Positions 33,952-44,309 of a DNA stretch of 64,000 bases are shown here, one piece after another (position 1 is the first letter of the stretch; the number at the start of each line of letters is the position of its first letter). Source of the DNA: Colletotrichum lupini. Lineage: Eukaryota; Ascomycota; Sordariomycetes; Glomerellales; Glomerellaceae. Where the stretch lies: assembly GCF_023278565.1 (NCBI RefSeq), contig NC_064679.1:496001-560000 (forward strand), given 5' to 3'. The position numbers and the translations under genes are program-made. The notes below the pieces were generated by a model. It saw only the letters and a list, made by a program, of their open reading frames with translations. It was not told the DNA's origin and did no database searches.

Positions 33952-35283
33952 TCAATCCACATCAATCACAACCTTCAAAGCACCATGTTTAGACGCTTCT
34001 CCAAAGGTATCATATGCCTTCTCCATGTCACCAAGCTTGAAGTCTGAAGCTCCTGTCAGTCATGTTCTCATGGAATGTTGCACGGTCTTAAAAACAGATT
34101 CTTACGGTGAGTAATAAGTTGCGAGGGTTGCAATTTGCCAGACTGTACAAGCTTCAAAAGCATTGGTGTCGTTGTTGTGTCCACAAGTCTAGTGGTAATT
34201 GCTGTATGATGAATTAGAATTGGCGTCGATGTTTTCGATCACCCAACAGCTCGACATTTTGAACTCACAGATATTCTTGTCCCAAAGATTTTGGAGGTGA
34301 AGGTCAACCTTGGTTCCATGAACTCCCACATTCGCTAGAATACCACCAGGTGCGAGCAGGCTCTGACAGAGATCAAAGGTGGCTGGAATTCCCACCGCTT
34401 CAATGACCGAGTCAGCGCCCTTGCCCTCCGTCAACTCTTTGACTTTGGCTGCAGCATCTGCCTTGGAGCTGTTAATAGTTTCGGTTGCGCCAAATTGCCT
34501 TGCAACATCAAGTCGCTTGGGATCCATATCGATGGCAATGATTTGAGACGGGGAGTACATCTGAGCCGTGATAATAGCCGCCAGACCGATCGGACCTGAG
34601 CCGACAATAGCGACGGTACCGCCCGGCTGTACCTTCCCATTCAGCACACCACATTCGAGTCCTGTCGGGAAGATGTCGCTTAACATCACCAGTGAGGAGT
34701 CATCGGCGCCGTCCGGGATCGGGTGGAGACTGGATTCGGCGTGGGGAATGCGGACATATTCGGCCTGGGTGCCGTCAATGGTATTCCCGAGGATCCACCC
34801 ACCGGACGTGCAATGACTGTACATGCCCCGGCGGCAGTACTCACACGTAGCGCAGCTGGAGATGCATGAGATGAGGACTCGGTCTCCTTCCTTGAATCTT
34901 GTGACCGAAGCTCCCGCCGAGTGGATGATACCTACACCTTCGTGACCCAACGTGGTGCCTGGCTGGCATGTCGCTACGTCGCCCTTGCGAATGTGGAGAT
35001 CAGTGCCGCAAATGGTTGTCTTTGTGACTTTGACTATGACATCGGTTGGCTTCGAGATGGTGGGGAGAGGTTTATCCTTCAATGACACTAAGTTTGAACC
35101 GTCGTAGACGAGGGCCTTCATCGTTGACAAATGCCTCATCAACAGCGAGCCGGCAGGGCTCAAGTTTGTGCGAGTGAAGGCTGGGGAAAGGCAAGTCGCT
35201 CGGCTCGAAGCTGCCGGTGCAGGCAATATTGATCTTAAAGCTCGAAACAAAAAGGATCTGGCAGCTCGTGAGGTTGCAGCCAT
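33952..35283 (-). CDS. Zinc-dependent alcohol dehydrogenase (MDR family), probably mitochondrial
   Basis: Oxidises an alcohol or reduces an aldehyde with NAD(P). Exons 35283-34269, 34201-34106 and 34052-33952 encode 403 residues. The N-terminal 54 residues (MAATSRAARSFLFRALRSIL and on) are rich in Arg, Ser and Ala with almost no acidic residues, like a mitochondrial presequence. The enzyme proper begins MKALVYDG at Met55 (35121). Catalytic zinc ligands are the Cys of CGTDLH, the His-Glu of GHEGVG and a later residue; the structural zinc is bound by CATCEYCRRGMYSHC. The cofactor fold shows GSGPIG, followed by an acidic residue in IAIDMD, favouring NAD. The small last exons supply HRASDFKLGDMEKAYDTF and the stop. 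It resembles fungal alcohol/butanediol-type dehydrogenases. A retrotransposon begins only 211 bp upstream of the start codon. Confidence 0.92.
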
Positions 35284-35494
35284 AATACAAGGTATTCTTC
35301 AATTACCTACTGGCGATTCAGAATAATAGTAGTGAATTATATAACATTCCAGGACAAACAAGTATAAGGCAATCATACAATGACGGAGTTAGATGTCAGC
35401 TCGGTAAATATCATTGGCAAACGGTCCCGAGGCTCTGGACTAGGAATCGTTAGATCATATAAGTAACAAGCAGGCTGTAAGCTTATGGGCTAAC
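35284..35494. promoter_or_regulatory. Shortened promoter of the alcohol dehydrogenase
   Basis: Only 211 bp separates the ADH start codon from the left end of the LTR element. The last 5 bp, CTAAC (35490-35494), is the left copy of the element's target-site duplication. No TATA box was identified with confidence. Confidence 0.4.
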
Positions 35495-35699
35495 TATTAG
35501 TATCCCTATTACAGGGTAGTTAGTTCGAACTATAGTTAATAAAGAGATTAATTAAATTATATAAATATCTACGTAATAAGTAGAAAAAGGAGGTTCTAAC
35601 TATAAGTTAAGCTAGCTATAATAATTATAAATAGGGCCCCTAATTAGCCCCTATATAGTTAATTATATACCGCGGTTAAATTAGACTTCTAATTTAATA
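35495..35699. repeat. Left LTR (205 bp) of the first element
   Basis: Aligns end to end without gaps to 43338-43542. Differences are C/T or G/A transitions, for example CCCTATTACAGGG here against CCTTATTATAAAG in the right copy. Confidence 0.92.
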
Positions 35700-38600
35700 T
35701 TAACTTTTTTTTTTTATTAATTTAATTATTACGGTTAGAAGTATAATTCAACCTCGGGCCCGTTTATTAAGTCGTCTCTTTTTCCTTTTTTTTTTGTTCT
35801 TTTTATATAACTTATCTTTTTATTTATATATTAACCTTTCTATTATTTATAAATTATTCTAACCCCTTATTAAGTACTACTTTTATAAAAACGTTAGTAA
35901 GGTTATTATTATTATTAATCTAACGGATCTTAAGTATTTTATACTTTTTATATAATTACTTAAGGGCTATAATATTAATTATAAACCTCTTTTTTTTATT
36001 ATCCCTAATTTAATAAAGTATTTATATAGTAAATAAGAATTAGTATAAATAACTATTAGGATTAGTAAAAGGCTAAGTAAATCGGTAATCTTCTTTAACG
36101 TTATTAAAATTATATAAGTAAGGTTAACGTCGTTGACTATATTATAGACCTTTAATATTAATATATTTCTCGTTATTTATTTATTTTTAATTAACGAGTA
36201 ATAGATTATATTATTATATATACTAAATTCGCTTTTATTTATACTCTTATTAATTAGGATAATAATATACCTTAATTATAAAATAAGGTCGTTATTATTT
36301 ATAAATAACCTATTAATAAAGATATAGAACTTATTAATTATAAGGTTAATTAAGTAATAAACGAGGCCTTAATTAAAATTCGTTTATTACTACTTAAGCC
36401 GCTTATTAAGTACTTTAATATTTCGTTTAGTTAGATCTATAACTTATACTACCTTAGTATAGTTAAAAGTCGCCTCGGGCTAATATATACTTATAATATA
36501 TACCCCTTATATAAGCTTAGCCTTATATTACTTTTTAATATTAATTACGTTTAGATTAACGAAGTTAATTTTTTTACTTTACTCTTTTTATTAAAAAACG
36601 ATAGTTTCTTTTTTTATTATAAAAATTCTATATTAAATACTAGGGGGGTATTTATTATAAGGACCTCTTTTAGTTTTATTATAAAGCCCGTTTTTTAAAG
36701 CTCCTTATCCTCCTTTTTTATAAAATTAATATTAAATAGGCCTAATATATTATCGGTTTATATTCTCACGATTTTAAATTAGTTACCTTTTTATTTAAAG
36801 ATTAATAAGTACGGGTCGTACGTAAATATAATTATTAATAATTAATTAACATAAAAATTATAATAAGTAGCTTATTAATAAGTACCCGATTTTATAAGCT
36901 TATATAGTAGCTTAAGTACTTTAATAATCGTGCTTTTTAAGTACTTATTAACTATTTCTTTTACTAAATAAGCTAGGATTTTCTTTATAAGCCCTGTAGC
37001 TAATTAGGTATAGGCCTAGGTAATATTATAGCTCTAAATCTTATATCTCTTTTTCTATAATAATACTATTAATATTATTATTAATTATTAACTATAGCGC
37101 TATATAATAAGTAATTATATAAGTAGCGTTACCTTTTTAACATTATTATACTTTTAAATTACGTATTTAGACTTCTTATATAGCTAGGATATCCTTTCCC
37201 TTTAATCTTACGAACTATTTATAATTTAAATATATAGAGGTTCGTATATTTCTCTAAGTTATAGAGGATAAATCGATAGACCTCTCGATTATAAAGAGTA
37301 TTTATTTCGATAAGATTTAATTCCTTATATAGCTTTTTAATAATTATAATTACGCCTTTTTTATATAGTTTAATTATTAGCTCGAAATCGGCTTTCTTTT
37401 CTACTATATAAAAAGTATTAATTACCTTATTATTAGTAATAAATTACTACGTTAAGGCTTATTATTATAGTCTTTTATAACGTCTTATTAATAATATTAA
37501 TACTTTTTTAATAATTTCCTCTTTTTTATTATTTATTAGTACTATTACAATAATCTTATTAAAAATAATTTCCTAAGTCTTTATTATAGGTTATATAATT
37601 TCCCTTAGCTTTTTTTTTTATAAATTAGAAATTACTTTACTAAGATTTATATAATATAATCTAATTACCGTAATTAATATTTCGAGAGGCTAGTTACGAT
37701 CTTTTATAACTACGTAAGAGCGCTCGTTAATAAAAATTAATTTATATAGCTGAGCTTATTATTAAGTAATTTCGCGCTATACTCGTATATTTAAATTTAA
37801 TAATATATCTAAATTAACCCCTATATTGGGCTTATTATATATAATAATTACTTTATTAACTTACTTTTTTATATTTACTTTACGTAGTACTTTTATTACT
37901 TTTTTAATTACCTAGGCTTATTAGCTTATATTTAGTAATAATAGCGAGGCTAAGGTCGTTTTTAAATACGCTCTAAATACTAATAGCGTTAATATAAGCC
38001 CGTTAGGTCCTATTATATTATTATAGTATTTAAGTACTATTTAGAGGTATTCGTTATTAGTAAAATTAGGATTTTCTTTTTAATAATTCTAAACGCCTTT
38101 TTTAATTCTTAATATACCCTTTTTACTTTTCTAATATTATAGTACGCTTTAATAAGTACGACTTTTAGCTATATACTATAGGCCGTCGCATTTTCCTTAA
38201 ATTTTACCAACTTAAAACTAGTATTAGCATTAGTTCTAATACTATCTAGCGGTCCTTAGTATATATTAATTTAGCTTTTCCGTAGGGCTATTTAAACTAT
38301 TTTTATTTATAAATCCCGAAGGAATTACCCTATTTAAAAAAATATAGCTATGTTAATTATATATAGGACTAGTTAACTATTTAAATAGAAAATATTAACG
38401 ACGATTTCTTAATTAAAATTAAGCTTATTACGTAATTCAAATTTAAATTTACGTAAGCTCTGTGTATTTATTTAGTATTAGTAGTATATTTTTATTAACT
38501 ACTTTAGCGCCCCTATTTTAATATTATTATTACTTAATTACTTTAAGAGGTTATATAACTTCGTAATTAATAAGTACCCAAATCTCTAGTATAATTATTT

Positions 38601-38933
38601 AAGCTTATTTTCTATTAAGTAATTAATTAACTTCGTATTATTAATAAGCTTTATAAACGTATACCCCTATTATTATTCGACTATTTTAAAATACTTATTA
38701 CTAAAGATTCTATTCCTTCTATTATTAAATATAATACTTAGTCGATCTATATTTTTTAAATATAAAAGAAATAGGGTATTAATAAGTAAAATATAAAAAG
38801 TTATCGTTCCGAAGTACGTTTTTATTTTTATTATACTTAGGGTAACGATTTCTTTACTTAGGCTAAAGCTAATTCTTATAATACCTACTATTAACGTATT
38901 AAGTATTACTGTTACGAAGGTAACTTTGTTTAC

Positions 38934-39050
38934 CTTTTATATACGCTTATATCCCCTATATTCATATATTCTTGCTTCTATATAAATATTCACTTTTTAT
39001 ATTCTTTATAAGAATATCCCGCATTACCTCGTTAAAGCTATACGTGCTAG
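38934..39050 (+). repeat. Left arm of 117-bp subterminal inverted repeat
   Basis: Reverse complement of 39362-39478 with only a few mismatches. The pair could form a large hairpin with an AT-rich loop of about 310 bp. Confidence 0.85.
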
Positions 39051-39361
39051 ATATAGAAATAACTAAAAAGGCAAATTTAATAAGGCCGAAGCCTATTTTC
39101 TTAATACTTAAAAAAAAGACGCTACCTCTTTTAATATTTAAAAAAAAAGAATATAGTACTAAGTAAATTTAAAAATAGCTAAAGGGGTCTTTTTTATATT
39201 ACCTAGATTACTTAAATATTAAGCTTATATAAGTATTTTATATGAGTAAAAGGTATAACTTAAATAATTTCTAAGGGATTATCTTAGATACTAAAGTATT
39301 ATAATAACTAATAATAAAAAAAGGGTAATTCTAAGTACTATAAAAAATCGTATTAGTAATT

Positions 39362-39478
39362 CTAGCACGTATAGCTTTAACGAGGTAATGCGGGATATTC
39401 TTATAAAGGATATAAAAAGTGAATATTCATATAGAAGCAAGAATATATGAATATAGGGGAAATAAGCGTATATAAAAG
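39362..39478 (-). repeat. Right arm of 117-bp subterminal inverted repeat
   Basis: Reverse complement of 38934-39050; it begins CTAGCACGTATAGC. Beyond 39478 the similarity stops abruptly, while the 27-bp terminal repeat recurs only at 39848. Confidence 0.85.
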
Positions 39479-42400
39479 AGGTTTTTGTAGTAAAGAGAGT
39501 AATATAGTTGAATTACTATATGAGAAGTTGCTTGCTTAACGAAAGGTCTAGGTAGGCAAATACACGCCTACATATAGGCATAAAAACCTCCTACTAGAAT
39601 GTTCCATTGCTTATTAATTATGATATAATTAATAAGCGTATACGTAAGTGAATGCGTAATCGTAGTACGTAATTCCGCCTCGAGTAAATTCCAGATTATT
39701 CAGTTACCTTCCAGTACTTTCCATTGCTCACGTAAGCTTATATAAGCAGTATTGCTTACATAATCAATACCTATAATAATCTACAGAAATCGTAGATTAA
39801 TATGGTATATAGTTTGCTTACGTAATATTGATAATAAGGCGAATAATAAGGTAAACAAAGTTACCTTCGTAACACTATATCCGTTATCTAAGGGACCTTC
39901 TCTTATTATTCGTAAATAAAAGCCTACTTATTAAGAGATTTTACTATTTTTTATTTATTTAATTTCATATATTTTTTAAAAACTAATAAGATAAAAAAAG
40001 AGTAGTTAATATTATTAATTTTATTATAATTTAATTTATTAGTATAGGGGGTAAGATTTCTTTTATTCTCCGAACTTTTTATAAGGGGTAGATATTCTAG
40101 GCCGCTACTTTAGCTACTTTTATTAAGTTCTATACCCTTAGATCTACCCTTATATATAATAAAGAATTAGCTAAATTAATAAGGGCTAGTTTTATTATTT
40201 ACTACCCTTAACTTTTTATATTATTTATATAATTTAATACGCTCTTTTTTAGAGTAGTTACTTAATTAATATTTATCTTTTTTATAAATATAATATTATT
40301 TCTTTTATTATCCTATTTACGAATTAAATCTCGGCCTATTTAATAAATCTAAGCCTCCTTATTAGCGATTATTATATCTAGCCTCTTTTTTTATTATTAT
40401 ATATTTAATTAACTTAATATTATTAATAAGGGCCGTTATATATTTAGAAATTAGTTTAGTACGGTATTTTCGCTTTAATATTAAAGCTAAATCTTAGTTT
40501 TAAATAGAGCGTTTTATAATTTTTAAGTAGTTAGTATAGGGTTATTTTTATTTTTAATATGCGCTAGATTATAATATAAAAATATTTAACTTTTTACTTA
40601 TTAGTTCTTTTATTTAGCTAAGTTCTTATTAGTTTATTAATTCGATTAATAAGCTCCTTAAGGATCTTTAGTCGCAATTTACTTTTTATTATTTTAGTTA
40701 TAAATATAAAAAAAATCGCTTATAGCTTAAATAAGAGCTCTAGGTTCTTATTATAAATCTCAAAGCGGCTTTAGATTATGTTAATAATACTAAGAAAGTC
40801 GTTTTAATTAAAATTACGTACTACTTTATAATAGTAATTAGAGGCTTTATTTATAAGTACGATATTAATTATTAAATAGTATTAGTATTCCCTAATCCCG
40901 ACCTTTTTATAGTAATTATAAAATATTATTAAGGTTTTTTATAAGACCTTATACTTCCCCCTAGAGTATAATTTCTTTTTTAAAAAGATCTTTTTAAAGT
41001 TTATAAATTACTTTATATTTATTATTATATTTTTACTATCTATATACGATCCTTATATTACTACGTATTATTAATAACTTTAATTCTTTTTTCTTTTTAT
41101 ATTAATTAATTAGCGCCGAATTTCGTATTAATAATAGCAATAAGTTATAAATCGAAATAAGTAGAATTATTAATTATTATACTTTTAGTATTATATTTTA
41201 CTTTTATAAGTTTTTTTATAATAATAAATTACTATTAACAATTATTGGGAGGAAATTTACGTCGTTTACCCTTTTTTTAAATTTATTAAAGCGATTGTAT
41301 ACCCTATTAACTTATACTTAGTTTTATAATATAAATTCCTTTTTTATAAGTATTGTTTTTAGGATTTTATATAGTTTTTATAATTATAATTATATTAATA
41401 ATACTCCTTACTTATAGAGGAATTTATTAACTATTTTTATAATTCCTAAGTTTACGCTTATAAACTATTTATTTAGCTAGTAACTAAGGTCGTTTACAAT
41501 TTTATAAAATAAGGGTTACTTTTATAGCCCCTTTTTTTTATAAACCTTAATTAAATAGATTAATACTACGTTAATTTACTTATTATTAGGCTAATTTACG
41601 ATTTTATATATTTACGTCCCTTAATAGTCTAGGTTAATATTTATTTATTTATAAGGGATTAGGATTTTATTTAGGATCGGGTTTTGTCCTCTTTTTTTTT
41701 TTTTAACTTACTAAGGGTTATACTCTAGCTTATACTTATATTAGTAATTATTAATATATTTAATTTTAATAAGAATATATTTAATCCGCGCGTTAGTTAT
41801 AATAAATCCGTACTTTTACTACCTAACGAATTTATTAGGGTTTAGGAAATTCTTACTTTTTTTTACTATCTCGCTACTACTCTCGTTTTTATTATCTTTA
41901 GTAATTATTATTACCTTTTTAAATTACTAACTATTATATTTACTAAGATCTTTTTTTATATTTAGTATAAAAAAGTAGGTTTTAGTAATTTCTTTTTTTA
42001 ATAATAGCGGTAGACGTTTATATTATTATAAAAAGATATAGTAATTAGTCTTAGGATTTTTATTAATTACCGATTTTTATTATTCTATATATTTCTAGCC
42101 CCTAAGCCTTATACTCTTTATAATTTCTAAATAGGTTCTTTTTTTAACTTACTTTTTTTAGCGTAATATTTTATAAAAATAGTTAAATATAAATATTAAG
42201 TAGTTTATAAAAGAGCTATATAGGTTATTAAGTACGGTTAGTAAAGTTAAGCCCTCTTTTTTATAAAATCGTAAACGTTAAGGACTTATTAAAAATACTT
42301 ACTTATTGCTTGTATTTAATAAAGTTAAATATTTTAAAAATCCTTTTTTTTATAGCTTCTTAGTACCCTATTTTATATTTTTTAAGTAGTTTTTTTTATA

Positions 42401-43337
42401 ACTTAATTATAGTTAGGTAATTATTATTTACTAGCGACCCTTTTTATTACTTAGTTAATTTTTTAAAATTAATAATTACGTACTAAGAGCTTAATATAAA
42501 AAAGAGCTCTTTAGTAGCCCTTTAATTTTTTTTTTTTTTTTAGAGCTATATCTTCTTAGCCTTTTTTTAAACTAATTATAACTTTAATAAAAAGTTATAA
42601 AACTACTTTAGGGTAGCTACTTTTTTTTTAAGTTAATCTCCGAGATTTATAATATTCTTAACTTACTATTATTAAAACCTCTAAATCCCCTTTTTTTTTA
42701 TTAAACCGTCCCTTATATTATATTCCTAAGTAATATTTAGGGGGTAGTTAATGGGGTTATAAAAAGATTATTTAAATCGTAGGTTTTAAAGTCGTATTTA
42801 TAAAATCCTTATAATATTAAGACTTTTTATATATTATAAATTTCTTAGTTTTATAACTTTTATATAAGTTCTTATTACGCTTATTAAGAATATTTATATT
42901 TAAAGATCTCTTTTTTTAATTACGTAGTACTTTTTTATATTATATTATTAAGCTCGTCCGTTATACTAATTAATTAAGTAAGTAGTCGTTATATAAGTAT
43001 TTCTTTTTACTAATTTAACTAGTTAATTTCTAATTATAGGCCGGCTATAGAAAAGTTATTTAATAAAAAAGCTACTTAAAGCGACTATAAAAAACTAGTT
43101 ATTTAAGTAGTTTTATTAATTAACGTAGTTTAATATAATAAACGTTAACTTTTTATAAATACTAAAGGGTTATAATTACTTAATTCTATATAGTATTTAA
43201 AAATAGTTTTTATTTTATTTATTTTTATAAAGTTAATTAATACGACTTTTTTATTTTATATAGTATTAAGAAGTCGTTTCTTTTACGTAGCGAAATACCT
43301 TACTAATTTATAATAATAAAATTTAATTACTAAGTAG

Positions 43338-43542
43338 TATTAATATCCTTATTATAAAGTAGTTAGTTCGAACCGTAGTTAATAAAGAGATTAATTAAAT
43401 TATATAAATATTTATATAATAGGTAGAAAAAGGAGGTTCTAACTGTAGGTTAGGCTAGCTATAATAATTATAAATAGGGCCTTTAATTAGCCCCTGCGCA
43501 GTCGGCTGTATGCCGCGGTCAAATTAGACTTCTAATCCGATA
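43338..43542. repeat. Right LTR (205 bp) of the first element
   Basis: Partner of 35495-35699. Its last 50 bp is much less mutated (GCGCAGTCGGCTGTATGCC) than the same stretch of the left copy (ATATAGTTAATTATATACC), so RIP faded towards the right edge. Confidence 0.92.
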
Positions 43543-43547
43543 CTAAC

Positions 43548-44309
43548 GTTCCGTGACGTCTGGGGTTGATGTGGGGATGTTGCTTGTAGAAGAGGGGAAG
43601 TACCTGATTCTAGGTCTGTGGTTCGTCTCGGCAAGCACGGGAACCAGGACTAACTTTACGGAAAGCCTGTTGAATGTAAGAGTATTCCCCCGCAATTGGC
43701 TAACTGGATATCTTCGCTGATTATGGGGGACGATGTTCCCTTGTTGTTGCGTTGGGGACAAGGTACAACATCAGGAGTTGCGGTTCCGCAGAGCCCATGC
43801 GGTTCCGCTCTGGACGAGTCATTGCCCTGTCATTCCCCAAAAGGCACAGCTTCAATTTATTCCAACGTGATCAGCGCACCACAGTATAGGATGTCGAACA
43901 AAGAGGCCCGAGTCTCGGGCTTCACATTCATAAAGGCAACCTGCAGAGAGATATCTGAGGCACGTGGCGTTGATACCTTCGATTCTTAGCTGTTTCGTTA
44001 CTTAGATGTCGAGACTCCGGCAGGTCCTGTAGCATCATGCAAACAAGTCAATTGCTACTGCGGTCCATCATAGACTGACTTATACTTCTAGAGCTGTGAA
44101 AGCATCACTCGTGAATATCGAGGAGAGGCCGTAGTAGCGCTATGGCTAGTGTAAATGTCCGCTCAGCATGAGTCAGAGAATTTGGTCTCATACGGCCTTT
44201 CGTGTGTGGAGGTCTATATCTAATGCAGGCGGAATGACTATTCTGCTATTCTAGTCCACAACAAGACCGATGAGTCTATCCAGCATCCCAGGATTCTGGG
44301 TCTTCATCT
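43548..44309. other. Intergenic, no gene seen
   Basis: About 760 bp of ordinary composition between the first LTR element and the 3' end of the TPR-SET gene. The base composition changes sharply at 43500-43550. No supportable gene, repeat or RNA. Confidence 0.55.

Larger units (their letters stand above)
38910..39874. mobile_element. Nested non-autonomous inverted-repeat element, about 0.96 kb
   Basis: A 27-bp perfect terminal inverted repeat, TGTTACGAAGGTAACTTTG and on, occupies 38910-38936 and 39848-39874. A second, 117-bp inverted pair lies inside it: 38934-39050 against 39362-39478, nearly identical. The right part (39479-39847) keeps many CpA and TpG dinucleotides and short hairpins, for example 39609-39637 with 13-bp arms. 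It is thus clearly less RIP-mutated than the retrotransposon around it, so it probably inserted later. A target duplication is unclear: ACT flanks both ends if the terminal T/A is excluded. No transposase is encoded, so it is MITE-like. Superfamily unassigned. Confidence 0.75.
35495..43542 (-). mobile_element. RIP-degraded LTR retrotransposon, 8048 bp
   Basis: Two direct repeats of equal length, 205 bp (35495-35699 and 43338-43542), bound a very AT-rich body. Identical 5-bp target duplications CTAAC flank it (35490-35494 and 43543-43547). LTR ends read TAT...ATA, as expected from TGT...ACA after C-to-T and G-to-A change. The body almost lacks CpA and TpG and has no coding capacity left in any frame, the pattern left by RIP. 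A run of T just inside the left LTR (about 35705-35716) would be a polypurine tract on the minus strand, suggesting minus orientation. No polymerase motif was recognised, so gypsy versus copia is open. A separate inverted-repeat element is nested at 38910-39874. Confidence 0.9.

Noticed and set aside
38972..39166. Plus-strand open frame in the AT-rich block
   Set aside because: It lies across the inverted-repeat arm and is composed of Ile/Leu/Lys/Phe as expected from AT-rich noncoding DNA.
38934..39478. Possible CRISPR array or regular short repeats
   Set aside because: Only one inverted pair is present, with no regular spacing; the genome is fungal.
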